From positions 1-64,000 of the forward strand of contig CAKVIS010000002.1 in assembly GCA_934754415.1 (NCBI GenBank): DNA of 64,000 nucleotides, read 5' to 3'. Within the stretch, counting starts at the first letter, position 1; each line of letters opens with the position of its first letter. This stretch comes from an uncultured Bulleidia sp. (lineage in GTDB: Bacteria; Bacillota_I; Bacilli_A; Erysipelotrichales; Erysipelotrichaceae). Made by a program: the position numbers and the translations under genes. Below the pieces are notes generated by a model that was not told the DNA's origin, did not search any database, and worked only from the letters and a program-made list of their open reading frames with translations. Shown here piece by piece: positions 18,110 through 27,848 of this stretch.

Positions 18110-20506
18110 TTATGCTCTTAATTCTGCGTTCAGACGTTCTTTGAACTGTTTGAGGATATTCTCATGTACCGGAGTAATATCTTCTTCTTTCAGTGTTCTG
18201 TCTTTTGCCTGATATACAATATGCAGAGCCACAGATTTCTTACCTTCTTCAACATGTTCTCCTTCATACACGTCAAAGATTTCAGCATTCTTTACAATCT
18301 TTTTGGAGTTCTTGGTAACTACTGTCAATAACTGAGCAGCTGTCACATCCTTATCTACAACAAGTGCAATATCACGAGATACACTTGGATACTTATCCAG
18401 AGGTTCAAAACGTAATCTTCCACCTGTGGAATGGATGACTGTATCCAGAATAATCTCTGCATAGATGACAGATTTCAGATCAAACTTTGCCGCAAAAGAT
18501 GGATGTACCTCACCGAAAACACCCAACTGTTTGCCATCCAGTGCAATTACTGCAGAACGATATGGATGGAAATGTTCAGTATCCACTGTATTTTCAGTAA
18601 TACGCACTCTGCCTCTTGCAAATCCGTTTCTTTCCAGCCATGTCAGTAAGATTCCTTTCATTGTATAGAAATCTGTTGCATGATCCTGTTTATGCAATTT
18701 ATCTTCTACAAGTTTACCGTCTAATACGATGGCAAGACGTTCCTGTTCCACACCCTTTGCATAAACATGAGAAATTTCATAGAAGTTATTGTTTAAAGAA
18801 CCATGTGCTTCATTGTAGCTGACACATTCCAGCAAACTGTTCATAAGACTTGTACGAATGTTCTTTCTTGCTTCACTCATAGGCATGGCAAGAGGAATTG
18901 TCTCACCTGCTTTTAAGACACTGTCATTTTCAAAAGTATCGGATACCAATGTATACGTAACAATTTCATGCAGATTGAATCCGCTCAGAATGTCTCTCAA
19001 GTCTCTTCTGACAGCCTGTGCTCTGGATAATTTACCTACAGTAGCTTTCATCTGAGGCAGTGTACTGGATAAATCATCATAGCCTAACATTCTGATGATT
19101 TCTTCATCCACATCTGCCTGACCTTCCATATCCACTCTGTAAGAAGGAATATGACATGTCAGAGCATCTCCGTTTACTTCCGGTTTGAAATCCAGTCTTG
19201 TCAAAACATCTTCCACCTGTTCCATAGTAAAGTTTGTGCCTAACAAATCATTACAATGTGTCAGAGTTTCTACGATTGTCTTTTCAGTATAGCTGTTATC
19301 TCCATACACAACTGTCTGTTCCAGACTATCGGCTTCAGCATATCTTTGCAGTAAGTCTACAGAACGATCCATGGCTTTCTGCATCCCTAAAGGTTCCAGA
19401 CCTTTTGTAAATCTTTGAGCAGCTTCTGTAATCAGATTCAGGCGAATACTTGTCTTACGGATAGATACTGCATCAAAGTGGGCAGCTTCAATAAAGATAG
19501 ATGTCGTATTTTCATCAATCATGGATTCTTCTCCACCCATGATACCTGCAATGCCTGTAGCTTCTCCATCAGTAGTAATCAGAATATCTCCGTTTTCAAT
19601 TTCAAATTCCACACCATCCAGAGCTGTCATCTTCATTGTTCTGTCATCCACAACTGTGATTTCATGTTTCTTCAGTTTGGAAAGATCATAATAGTGTAAT
19701 GGCTGTCCTGTTTCCAGCATGACAAAATTACTGATATCTACAACGTTATTGATGGAATTCATTCCTGCAGCAAGTAAATACTGTTTTAACCACGCAGGTG
19801 ATTCCTTAACCTTCACATGGTTAATTACTTTTCCGTAATATACAGGACATTTTTCTGTTTTTGAATCAATGGTGAAATCCGTAGGTGTACCTTCATCAGC
19901 TTTACCTTCCACCTGAGGCCATTTTACTTCACGATTTAAAATAGCACCTACTTCTTTTGCCATGTTCCACATTGCGGAACAATCAGCTCTGTTTGGGGTT
20001 AAAGATACGTCGAGAATTGTATCATCCAGACCCAGATATCCTAAGACATCTGTCTCACCCACTGGTGCATCAGCAGGTAATTCTTCAATACCGTCAATCT
20101 GTTTCTGAGCCAGAATCTTTTTACTTACTCCCAGTTCAAACAAAGCACACAGCATACCGTTGGATTCATATCCATGCAGAGGTTTTGCAGTGATTTTACC
20201 ACCAGGAAGTTCTGCACCTGGAAGAGCTACAATAACTTTCAAGCCTTTACGACAGTTTGGAGCACCGCAAACAATCTTATAGTAATCTTCCGGTCTGTCC
20301 CCGACACGTGTCACAGTATTGTGCAGGTGTGTATCCGGAATATCTTCGCATTCCACAACTTCACCAATCACAAGACCTGTACCCTGTGCCATTGGTTCAA
20401 TGCCTTCCACTTCCAATCCTGCAGTGGTCATCTTATCTGCCAGTTCCTGAGGTGTTACCCCGTTAAGATCTACATATTCACTTAACCATTTATAACTTAA
20501 TTTCAT
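18110..20506 (-). CDS. pheT: phenylalanyl-tRNA synthetase beta subunit
   Basis: Beta chain of the (alpha beta)2 PheRS, providing the tRNA-binding EMAP-like domain and the editing site. The 798-residue product has all usual parts: tRNA-binding domain (about 40-150), B3/B4 editing region, B5 and a C-terminal ferredoxin-like anticodon-binding domain (FEPLDKYPSVSRDIALVV). GGGAGT precedes the ATG. It lies 18 bp after pheS and shares its T-box. Confidence 0.97.
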   Translation of the reverse strand: MKLSYKWLSEYVDLNGVTPQELADKMTTAGLEVEGIEPMAQGTGLVIGEVVECEDIPDTHLHNTVTRVGDRPEDYYKIVCGAPNCRKGLKVIVALPGAELPGGKITAKPLHGYESNGMLCALFELGVSKKILAQKQIDGIEELPADAPVGETDVLGYLGLDDTILDVSLTPNRADCSAMWNMAKEVGAILNREVKWPQVEGKADEGTPTDFTIDSKTEKCPVYYGKVINHVKVKESPAWLKQYLLAAGMNSINNVVDISNFVMLETGQPLHYYDLSKLKKHEITVVDDRTMKMTALDGVEFEIENGDILITTDGEATGIAGIMGGEESMIDENTTSIFIEAAHFDAVSIRKTSIRLNLITEAAQRFTKGLEPLGMQKAMDRSVDLLQRYAEADSLEQTVVYGDNSYTEKTIVETLTHCNDLLGTNFTMEQVEDVLTRLDFKPEVNGDALTCHIPSYRVDMEGQADVDEEIIRMLGYDDLSSTLPQMKATVGKLSRAQAVRRDLRDILSGFNLHEIVTYTLVSDTFENDSVLKAGETIPLAMPMSEARKNIRTSLMNSLLECVSYNEAHGSLNNNFYEISHVYAKGVEQERLAIVLDGKLVEDKLHKQDHATDFYTMKGILLTWLERNGFARGRVRITENTVDTEHFHPYRSAVIALDGKQLGVFGEVHPSFAAKFDLKSVIYAEIILDTVIHSTGGRLRFEPLDKYPSVSRDIALVVDKDVTAAQLLTVVTKNSKKIVKNAEIFDVYEGEHVEEGKKSVALHIVYQAKDRTLKEEDITPVHENILKQFKERLNAELRA

Positions 20507-20524
20507 ATTTCCGTACTCCCTTAA

Positions 20525-21556
20525 TCAGTCAAAACGATCGAAATTCTTTAAGAATCGAATATCGTTAGTATAGAAATTACGGATATCGTCAATACCGTAT
20601 TTCAACATAGCCACACGTTCAAGACCTACGCCGAAAGCAAATCCGGAACATTTCTCAGGGTCAAATCCGTTCATTTCCAGTACATGAGGATGTACCATGC
20701 CGGCACCAAGAATTTCAATCCATCCTGAGCCCTTACATACGTTACATCCTTTTCCGTTACAGAAAGGACAGGAAACGTCTACTTCTACAGATGGTTCTGT
20801 AAATGGGAAATAGGATGGACGGAAACGTACCTTACGTCCGCTTCCGAACATGGCATCTGCCATAAATTCCAGAGTTCCCTTCAGGTCTGCAAGTGTAATA
20901 TGTTCCCCTACCACAAGACCTTCACACTGCATAAACTGATGGGAATGTGTTGCGTCATCATCATCACGTCTGTATACCTTACCTGGACAGATCAGTTTGA
21001 TTGGCAACTGTCCTTTTGCTTTTTCCAGTTCTCTCATCTGCATGGCAGTGGTATGTGTTCTCAGTAAAGTATTTGGATCTATGTAGAAAGTATCCTGCAT
21101 ATCTCTTGCAGGGTGATCTTTTGGAAGATTGGCCAGTTCAAAGTTGTAATAGTCCAGTTCCACTTCCGGTCCTTCAGCCACTTTATAGCCCATACCGATG
21201 AACAGATCTTCCAGTTCCTGCTGAATCATAGTCAGAGGATGCACTGTTCCTCTTTCCATTTTGTCGCCTTCCAGTGTGATATCGATTTTTTCTTTCTTAA
21301 GACTTTCAGCCAGCTCTGCTTTCTTTAATTCTTCCATTTTTTCAGAAAGAGCTACTGTTACTTCCTGTTTCACAGCATTGACCTGCTGCCCAAAGACAGG
21401 TTTTTCTTCTTTTGGAAGATTCTTCATTTCTGCCATTAAAGCCTGAATACTGCCTTTTTTTCCTAAGTACGCAATACGAATATCCTGTAATTCTTGTGTA
21501 CTTGAAGCACTTGCAATCTTATCCAGTGCTTCTTGTTTTACGGTACTGATTTCCAT
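20525..21556 (-). CDS. pheS: phenylalanyl-tRNA synthetase alpha subunit
   Basis: Catalytic class II subunit that charges tRNA-Phe. The 343 residues comprise an N-terminal coiled coil and the class II core: motif 1 ([14 protein letters not shown]), motif 2 ([28 protein letters not shown]) and motif 3 ([14 protein letters not shown]). A GGAGGAAG site precedes the ATG. It is controlled by the T-box leader upstream. Confidence 0.97.
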   Translation of the reverse strand: MEISTVKQEALDKIASASSTQELQDIRIAYLGKKGSIQALMAEMKNLPKEEKPVFGQQVNAVKQEVTVALSEKMEELKKAELAESLKKEKIDITLEGDKMERGTVHPLTMIQQELEDLFIGMGYKVAEGPEVELDYYNFELANLPKDHPARDMQDTFYIDPNTLLRTHTTAMQMRELEKAKGQLPIKLICPGKVYRRDDDDATHSHQFMQCEGLVVGEHITLADLKGTLEFMADAMFGSGRKVRFRPSYFPFTEPSVEVDVSCPFCNGKGCNVCKGSGWIEILGAGMVHPHVLEMNGFDPEKCSGFAFGVGLERVAMLKYGIDDIRNFYTNDIRFLKNFDRFD

Positions 21557-21576
21557 ACTTCCTCCTAAATTAAATT

Positions 21577-21806
21577 AAAAAAGCGTTCCCATACACAGGA
21601 ACGCTGAAATAACGCGGTACCATCCTGATTCGTATACTATGTATATACGCACCTTGATTTATCCGTAACGGGGATATTTCCGGAGAGGATTAATCTCACT
21701 GGGAAAGTGAATTTCCTTACGATTTCAACAGAATCATTGCAGCCTTTCTGATTCCTCTCTTGGTTGTCCTCTTTGCAAGTACTTATCTTTCCTTTATCGC
21801 TTTACA
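21577..21806 (-). promoter_or_regulatory. T-box leader of pheST
   Basis: The minus strand carries the invariant T-box AGGATGGTACCGCG (21613-21626), followed by the terminator stem AGCGTTCC/GGAACGCT (21582-21589 with 21598-21605) and a T run. The arm next to the T-box can pair alternatively as antiterminator. A candidate Phe specifier TTC lies at 21709-21711 in the Stem I region. Uncharged tRNA-Phe is expected to stabilise the antiterminator. A TACAAT (21813-21818) is a likely -10 box. Confidence 0.93.
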
Positions 21807-21837
21807 GACACGATTGTAGCATTATTTTCCAAAGAAA

Positions 21838-22536
21838 TCACCAATAATTCTCATTTTTGGCATCTTCATATGCCGCATAAACATCTTCCAGTTCATTTTC
21901 AGTAATGACAAAAGCATCTCCCAGTAAAGTGAAATACCCTTCATCGACAATCATACCGCCTTTATCTTTCATACAGACTACAGGCTTTTCCTCTACTTCC
22001 AGAGAATCCAGAATTCGGGAAAGATGTTCAGTATCCTGGACATAATCCAAAGACAAGTTGAATCCCTCCAGCCTGTGAAGTCCTTCTCTTTTTTCATCAT
22101 AAGCTTCATACTGATCCAGCATGACCTGACCACCGGCAATCACACCTATCATTACGCCGTCAAACCCGGCAATGGCATTTTTGATATCCAGATCTTCCAG
22201 TCTTTGCATAATCCAGTCTGCAAATCGACCGACAATATAAATAATGTCTGCTTTTTCAATCTGATGTAAAACCTCCTGCTTTGAAGCATCAAAATAATTG
22301 ACCACATGAATCTGTATATCTTTCAGGCCAAACATTCTGAAGGGTCTTACAATCTCCTCGTACATCTTCTGCCCTTCACTAAAAGAATCTTCAAAGACTT
22401 CCATATCAGAGCTGTATCCCGAGTCATCATAAAATGCCAGCACAAGCACTTCATCCTCTTTATGAATATATGGTTCCATTTCACTGTATCCCCATGCTTC
22501 GTCAAAGTTCGGGTGATTCAATAATATATTTATCAT
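21838..22536 (-). CDS. peptidase S51-like (PepE/cyanophycinase-fold) protein lacking the nucleophile
   Basis: A 232-residue cytoplasmic protein that I align by eye with dipeptidase E: EKADIIYIVGRFADWI corresponds to the EKAEIIIVGGGNT region, and GVMIGVIAGGQVM to the YIGWSAGANL nucleophile elbow. In this copy the catalytic serine position is isoleucine and the GG before it is lost, so peptidase activity is doubtful. A TTG upstream also opens the frame, but the ATG at 22536 has AAAGGA before it. The role is unknown; it is a lone gene ahead of the pheST T-box. Confidence 0.6.
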   Translation of the reverse strand: MINILLNHPNFDEAWGYSEMEPYIHKEDEVLVLAFYDDSGYSSDMEVFEDSFSEGQKMYEEIVRPFRMFGLKDIQIHVVNYFDASKQEVLHQIEKADIIYIVGRFADWIMQRLEDLDIKNAIAGFDGVMIGVIAGGQVMLDQYEAYDEKREGLHRLEGFNLSLDYVQDTEHLSRILDSLEVEEKPVVCMKDKGGMIVDEGYFTLLGDAFVITENELEDVYAAYEDAKNENYW

Positions 22537-22591
22537 AGGCTGTTTCCTTTCTGTTAAGGTATAATACAAAATACATAGGAGAATAGTAATT

Positions 22592-22876
22592 ATGAAAAGA
22601 TATCATATGATGGTAGAAGGAAGAGTGCAAGGTGTAGGGTTCAGAAGTTTCTGCATGATGCTTGCACAAACATACGGACTGACCGGTTCTGTTACCAATC
22701 TTGAAAACGGAATGGTAGAAATCTTTGTCCAGGGAGAGGAAAAAGATCTGGATATCTTTTTTAAGAAAGTACAGGAAGGGAATCGTTTTATTCGCGTAGA
22801 GAATATGACCCTTAAAGAAATTCCTGTAGTTGAAAACGAAAAACGGTTCACATATGGCTATTTTCAGATGTGGTAA
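22592..22876 (+). CDS. acyP: acylphosphatase
   Basis: Hydrolyses carboxyl-phosphate bonds such as acetyl phosphate. The 94-residue product has the VQGVGFRS loop with catalytic Arg18 and the GSVTNLENGMVEI strand with Asn36. AGGAG precedes the ATG, with a TATAAT about 30 bp upstream. It converges on the SpoU methylase gene with a 13-bp overlap of the 3' ends. Confidence 0.93.
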   Translation: MKRYHMMVEGRVQGVGFRSFCMMLAQTYGLTGSVTNLENGMVEIFVQGEEKDLDIFFKKVQEGNRFIRVENMTLKEIPVVENEKRFTYGYFQMW

Positions 22877-23589
22877 TGGTACATTACAATACCACCTGCC
22901 ACTGCCACATTCAGACTTTCGAAGCCATCCATTTCTATAAACAGATGTTCATCGCTGTCTTTTAAACAGCCGGAAGAAACACCCTGGCCTTCATTTCCAA
23001 GAATGAAAGCCATTTTTTCTTTTGGCGTGATGGACTGCATGCCCTTCGCCTCATGCAAGGAAGTTGCATACACAGTAAAATCCTGTGCATGAAGACTCTC
23101 TATCACCTGATGCAGATCCGTATAGATGACTGGAATATGCAGAAACGCTCCTTGTGTAGAGCGAATGGTTTTCTCATTATACAGATCCACCGTATCTTTG
23201 GAACAGTACACGGCATCATAAGAAAAAGATACCGCCGTACGTATCAGGGTTCCAAGATTTCCAGGATCCTGTACCCCATCAAGAAGAAGTACTCTTCCCT
23301 TTAAATTCACCTTTGTATCTGGTTTATGTGCCACACCTATCCAATGTGTACCGGACACACTGGAAGATAATTTTTTCATAATGTCACCTGTGACATAGAC
23401 TACATTTTCAAAATAAAATGGAGGCTGTGTATCTGTAATGATTGTATCCAGAACATTTTCTCTGACAGCTTCCTGCAGAAGATGTTCCCCTTCTATCAAG
23501 AAAGTACCTGTTTTATCTCTTTCTTTTTTCTGGTGCAAGCCTGCCCATTTTTTAACTTTTGCATTCTGTAATGAAGTGATTCTTTCCAT
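22864..23589 (-). CDS. TrmH/SpoU-family RNA 2'-O-methyltransferase
   Basis: A 241-residue knotted (SPOUT) methyltransferase with an N-terminal RNA-binding segment (ITSLQNAKVKKWAGLHQK) and the three SpoU motifs: DGVQDPGNLGTLIRTA, MAFILGNEGQGVS and SLNVAVAGGIVMY. It resembles the TsnR/YsgA group acting on 23S rRNA. The target nucleotide is not deducible. Confidence 0.88.
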   Translation of the reverse strand: MERITSLQNAKVKKWAGLHQKKERDKTGTFLIEGEHLLQEAVRENVLDTIITDTQPPFYFENVVYVTGDIMKKLSSSVSGTHWIGVAHKPDTKVNLKGRVLLLDGVQDPGNLGTLIRTAVSFSYDAVYCSKDTVDLYNEKTIRSTQGAFLHIPVIYTDLHQVIESLHAQDFTVYATSLHEAKGMQSITPKEKMAFILGNEGQGVSSGCLKDSDEHLFIEMDGFESLNVAVAGGIVMYHYHI

Positions 23590-23653
23590 ACCTGCCTCAC
23601 TTTCCTTTCACAATTATGTAGTTTAATTGTTTTTTTTCAAGTACTTTCAATAT

Positions 23654-23718
23654 TTTACACAGATTTAACAATTAACAATTCCCTAATTTACATAGAGTTT
23701 ATACTATATCTATGTAAA
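23654..23718 (+). promoter_or_regulatory. promoter and likely autoregulatory Pho-box-like region of the two-component operon
   Basis: TTTACA (23654), TTAACA (23665) and TTTACA (23687) are spaced by 11 bp or a multiple, as in PhoP-type direct repeats. A perfect 10-bp inverted repeat (TTTACATAGA 23687-23696 and TCTATGTAAA 23709-23718) surrounds the -10 box TATACT (23700-23705). Binding by the encoded regulator is inference. Confidence 0.55.
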
Positions 23719-23733
23719 GTTGAGGTGAAATTC

Positions 23734-24405
23734 ATGATTTATTGTGTAGAAGATGACAGCAGTATCCGTGAAATAGAAATCTATACCCTGCAAAGCACAG
23801 GATTTGAAGCAAGAGGATTTGAAACTGCAGGTGACTTTTTCAAAGCTCTGCAAAAAGAAAAACCGGAACTGGTAATTTTAGATATCATGTTGCCGGATAT
23901 GGAAGGAACAGAAGTCTTAAAACAATTAAAGAAAGACGTTTCTACAAAGGATATTCCTGTAATCCTTGCTTCTGCAAAAGGCACAGAATACGACAAGGTC
24001 AAAGGGCTGGATACAGGAGCAGATGACTATCTTGCAAAACCATTCGGCATGATGGAAATGGTATCCAGAGTGCGTGCCGTTTTACGCAGAACCCAAAAAC
24101 CAAAGAGCGATGTTCTGGAACATAATGGCATTCGCATCGACCACGGAAAACATGAAGTGACAGTCAACGGTAAAATGATTGATCTGACGTTGAAAGAATA
24201 TGAAGTACTTGCCCTTCTGATGTCACGCCCAGGTATTGTCTTTACAAGAGATCAGCTGTTATCTAAAGTCTGGGAAGAAGAATACACTACCGAAACAAGA
24301 ACCGTAGATGTGCATATCCGTACCCTGAGACAAAAATTACAGGAGGAAGGAGCACATATCGATACCGTACGAGGAGTAGGATATCGATATAAAGAAGAAT
24401 TATGA
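23734..24405 (+). CDS. OmpR/PhoP-family response regulator
   Basis: A 223-residue DNA-binding regulator: receiver domain with phosphoacceptor Asp50 (LVILDIMLPDMEG), the conserved Lys in YLAKPFG, and a C-terminal winged helix (LTLKEYEVLALLM, RTVDVHIRTLRQKL). The ATG at 23734 is used because TTGAGGTG precedes it; a GTG three codons earlier overlaps that site. It overlaps the kinase gene by 4 bp (ATGA). The signal is unknown, but PhoP/PhoR of Firmicutes is the closest architecture. Confidence 0.92.
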   Translation: MIYCVEDDSSIREIEIYTLQSTGFEARGFETAGDFFKALQKEKPELVILDIMLPDMEGTEVLKQLKKDVSTKDIPVILASAKGTEYDKVKGLDTGADDYLAKPFGMMEMVSRVRAVLRRTQKPKSDVLEHNGIRIDHGKHEVTVNGKMIDLTLKEYEVLALLMSRPGIVFTRDQLLSKVWEEEYTTETRTVDVHIRTLRQKLQEEGAHIDTVRGVGYRYKEEL

Positions 24406-26054
24406 GAAAAAAAATATTTCAGTATGTATGCAAATACATGGCTATTGTATTGGCAGTATCCATGGCAGCTATCATTTTCACCCTGCACAATCACTTTATT
24501 TCTCTTGAACAGGACCGCCTGAGATCCGAAGCACAGATTGCTCTTGCTGGACTGGAAACAGATTCCAAAGATTTCCTGCAGAACATCCACAAAGATTCTC
24601 AATTTCGTTTAACATGGATTAACACCGATGGAACAGTACTGTATGATTCTGAGGCAGATGCTTCAAAAATGGAAAATCATCTGGACAGAGAAGAAGTACA
24701 GCAGGCACTTGCAGATGGTGAAGGCACTTCCATTCGTCTTTCAGATACTATTGCCCAAAAGACCATCTATTATGCAATCAAAGCGAACGATGGCACGGTT
24801 CTTCGTTTATCCAGAGACTATGATACCATCGGCATATTAACATTGCGCATGATGTCTCCTATTCTGATTATCCTGATTGGTTCCTTTATTCTGTCCTCTC
24901 TTCTGGCAAATAAACTCAGCAGAGATATTGCAAGTCCTATCAATCAGCTGGATCTTGATCATCCTCTGGATGCTAAAACCTATGAAGAAATTACGCCTCT
25001 TCTGATTCGTATCGATACACAAAATTCCCAGATTGAAGAACAGCTCAATCAATTGCATCAAAAGAAAAAAGAATTTCAGACAGTCATTGGTAACATCAGT
25101 GAAGGGTTAATTCTGATCAATCCAAAAGGAGAAATCCTTTCCATCAATGAAGCCGCATTAAACTTATTCCACACCTCATCAGTCTCTTCCATTTATGATA
25201 TTACCAAAGACGATAAATTCACCAATACCATCGCATCAGTACTTCATGGAAATATCAGTGACTGTGTCCTGCATCTGCTTGACAGAACTTTACATATCTC
25301 CTGTCACCCTGTTACAAGTCATAAAGTACAGACTGGGGCAAGTATTCTTGTCTATGACATTACTGAAGAATATGAAGCTGAGCAGACAAGACGTGAATTT
25401 ACCGCCAATGTATCTCATGAATTAAAGACTCCTCTGCAATCCATTATGGGATCAGCAGAATTACTGGAAAATCATCTGGTTAAAAAAGAAGATGAACCTA
25501 AATTCCTGCAGAAAATCCATTCTGAATCATCCAGAATGTTAACTTTAATTGATGATATCATTCGTCTTTCTGAGCTGGATGAAGGTAATGTAGCAGATGA
25601 ACAGACCACCATTCAGATTAAAGATCTTGCCCGCGAAGCCTATGAAGCTGTTCACACTGCCGCAAACAAGAAGCAGATTACCATCAATATTGATTTACAG
25701 GACTCTCCTGTCAGATGCAATTCAAGATTGTTGTATGAAATTGCTTATAATCTTCTGGACAATGCCATTAAATATACAAACGAAAACGGAACTGTTCAGA
25801 TGGAAACATACTGTGACCAGCAGAATGCTTATCTCTTAGTAGAAGACAATGGTATAGGCATTCCTCATGAGTCTGTCAACAGAATCTTTGAAAGATTCTA
25901 CAGAGTAGATAAATCTCACTCCAGAGAAACCGGTGGAACAGGCCTTGGCTTATCTATCGTCAAACATGCAGTCAATCTCTGCCATGGGAAAATCAGTGTC
26001 ACCAGTGAAGTCAATAAAGGAAGTACATTTAAGGTTGTTTTCCCGAAATCGTAA
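24402..26054 (+). CDS. membrane sensor histidine kinase (PhoR-like)
   Basis: A 550-residue kinase: membrane spans at about 10-29 and 145-168 flank an extracellular sensor region, followed by a PAS-like domain (about 222-322), dimerisation/phosphotransfer domain with His339 (ANVSHELKTPLQS) and an ATPase domain (N box YNLLDNAIKYT, G boxes EDNGIGIP and GGTGLGLSIV). It is translationally coupled to the response regulator and should phosphorylate Asp50 of it. The transcript ends at the stem at 26056-26089. Confidence 0.93.
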   Translation: MRKKIFQYVCKYMAIVLAVSMAAIIFTLHNHFISLEQDRLRSEAQIALAGLETDSKDFLQNIHKDSQFRLTWINTDGTVLYDSEADASKMENHLDREEVQQALADGEGTSIRLSDTIAQKTIYYAIKANDGTVLRLSRDYDTIGILTLRMMSPILIILIGSFILSSLLANKLSRDIASPINQLDLDHPLDAKTYEEITPLLIRIDTQNSQIEEQLNQLHQKKKEFQTVIGNISEGLILINPKGEILSINEAALNLFHTSSVSSIYDITKDDKFTNTIASVLHGNISDCVLHLLDRTLHISCHPVTSHKVQTGASILVYDITEEYEAEQTRREFTANVSHELKTPLQSIMGSAELLENHLVKKEDEPKFLQKIHSESSRMLTLIDDIIRLSELDEGNVADEQTTIQIKDLAREAYEAVHTAANKKQITINIDLQDSPVRCNSRLLYEIAYNLLDNAIKYTNENGTVQMETYCDQQNAYLLVEDNGIGIPHESVNRIFERFYRVDKSHSRETGGTGLGLSIVKHAVNLCHGKISVTSEVNKGSTFKVVFPKS

Positions 26055-26055
26055 T

Positions 26056-26089
26056 AAAAGGCTGTCAGTATATAATCTGACAGCCTTTT
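26056..26089. terminator. bidirectional terminator
   Basis: Perfect 13-bp stem AAAAGGCTGTCAG/CTGACAGCCTTTT with an 8-nt loop serves the two-component operon (+) and the convergent P-loop gene (-). Confidence 0.92.
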
Positions 26090-26092
26090 AAA

Positions 26093-27802
26093 TTATTTCT
26101 TTCCGTTTTTCACAAAATCAAGTAATGCCTCAGCAGCTTTATCGATGCCGTGATCTCCCTTATCCGGAAGACCCAGACATGTATAGATTTCACCAACAGG
26201 AATACCCTGTGCAAATAAAGCATCAAACATCTTTGTAATCAGTTTGGAACACTCTTCCTGACGCTGCATAGGTCCAAAAGGATTAGCGAAGAAAGTTGTG
26301 GAAAGTCCCTTTTCCTGTGTTGTGCCAAGGGCAAATCTTCTGCCCTGTACAAAGACTTCTTCTGCACCTTCTCTGTCTTCAAAGAAGTGCATACCACGTT
26401 TGTCTGTATAGTTATTGGCATACAGGAAACAATCTACCTTATGGTCTGCTGTTATAACAGTATATGGTGCAGCAGGAAGTACAACACGTGCATTTGGTTT
26501 TTCAGGGTTGAAGAAAATGGAACGATCCATATCTTTATAGGCAGTACCCTTATCCAGGTCATCTAATCTTACAAAGGCACCGATTTCAGTACCCTGTGCA
26601 CGGATATTTCCATCTTTATCCAGATGAATGGTACCCATATCATCAAATACAGTTTCCTGATAATCAATCAGATCAGAAGCTAATGTAGATAAAGCTTCGA
26701 TAGTTTCAGATTTACCTGCACCAGAATCTCCCATAAACATGAGGCCTTTCTTTGTGCCGTCTTTCAGGTAAATATTCACCATGGCACCATGAATTGGTAA
26801 CCACCCTCTGTTGATCATAGCCAGGTTATGTAATGTAAGAATTGTCTTTTTTGTATATCCGAAGTAATCAATCTTATCGCTTGCAGAATCTTTTCCAACC
26901 CAGATGTCATTGGATTCATCATGATAGAAAACAGTATCATCTTTTCCATCAGGATTACCAAATAACATGATAGCATCTGGTTTACGGGAAACGGTTTCCT
27001 CTTTGGATGCAAGTTCAAATAAGTTTGCTGTTGCCACAGCACTGGACACATAATCTCTGTGGAAATAGCAGTAGATCAGCATGGAACCTACTTTAGCAGG
27101 AAAACATACCCATTCTTCCGTACCCTTTTTAAAGTCCTTCATAGGATTGTATTCACTGTCTTTGAATACATTGGTACGCTTATTGCATTTTGGATGAGAA
27201 ATCAAAGGTGTTCTCAGCATGATTTCCTTGATAAAAGGAATACCGCTTAATGATTCATAGCCAAGTGGTGTATTCCATTCATAATACTGCAGTAATAAGG
27301 AGGCATTGGTACCTGCCTGTAACTGACGATAAACAGTATTGTTTCTGCCCTGCACTTTCTGCTGGATTGTACGGTAGAAATTTAACGCAACACCATTGAA
27401 TCTTACATCAGCATCAATAAAAGACTGCATCTGAAAACCATCTTCATTATGTGTATACAATACAGAATATCTCTGCATACTACGCCAGAAATGGTAACCT
27501 TCTTCAATAGCATCTAACAATACTAATGGTCTGGAAACATATGGGTGGTCAATTTCTTTCAGATCCAATACGCACAATAAATTCAGAACTTTGCGAATAT
27601 CCTTACGAACAGATTCTTCACAATCATGTCCGGTAAACAGGAATTCGTGCAAATCAAAGTGATACTTCTCGAGGTACTTACAATAATAATGTAAGAAAGA
27701 ATTAAATCCGTCACTCTCAATCAATTCATGAGAATTACGCACATACACTTTAGAATAATTCAAAATAACTGTATCGTTGTGAAAATAGTAAGCTTCTTTC
27801 AT
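26093..27802 (-). CDS. HPr-kinase/PEPCK-superfamily P-loop protein of unknown function
   Basis: A 569-residue cytoplasmic protein. The C-terminal half has a P-loop GDSGAGKSE (358-366) followed about 20 residues later by a DD pair (387-388), the arrangement of the HPrK/ATP-PEP carboxykinase superfamily. The N-terminal 300 residues match nothing I recognise. It could be a divergent ATP-type PEP carboxykinase, but PEPCK normally has GLSGTGKTTL, and here Lys-Ser-Glu matches HPr kinase better. GAGGAGGAAATC precedes the ATG. It stands alone as a single-gene unit. Confidence 0.65.
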   Translation of the reverse strand: MKEAYYFHNDTVILNYSKVYVRNSHELIESDGFNSFLHYYCKYLEKYHFDLHEFLFTGHDCEESVRKDIRKVLNLLCVLDLKEIDHPYVSRPLVLLDAIEEGYHFWRSMQRYSVLYTHNEDGFQMQSFIDADVRFNGVALNFYRTIQQKVQGRNNTVYRQLQAGTNASLLLQYYEWNTPLGYESLSGIPFIKEIMLRTPLISHPKCNKRTNVFKDSEYNPMKDFKKGTEEWVCFPAKVGSMLIYCYFHRDYVSSAVATANLFELASKEETVSRKPDAIMLFGNPDGKDDTVFYHDESNDIWVGKDSASDKIDYFGYTKKTILTLHNLAMINRGWLPIHGAMVNIYLKDGTKKGLMFMGDSGAGKSETIEALSTLASDLIDYQETVFDDMGTIHLDKDGNIRAQGTEIGAFVRLDDLDKGTAYKDMDRSIFFNPEKPNARVVLPAAPYTVITADHKVDCFLYANNYTDKRGMHFFEDREGAEEVFVQGRRFALGTTQEKGLSTTFFANPFGPMQRQEECSKLITKMFDALFAQGIPVGEIYTCLGLPDKGDHGIDKAAEALLDFVKNGKK

Positions 27803-27848
27803 GATTTCCTCCTCTTACCCGTTCCATATTATCATGTCAAATCAGATA

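Noticed and set aside
26093..27802. Calling this gene pckA
   Set aside because: The P-loop reads GDSGAGKSE instead of the ATP-PEPCK consensus and the N-terminal half cannot be matched.
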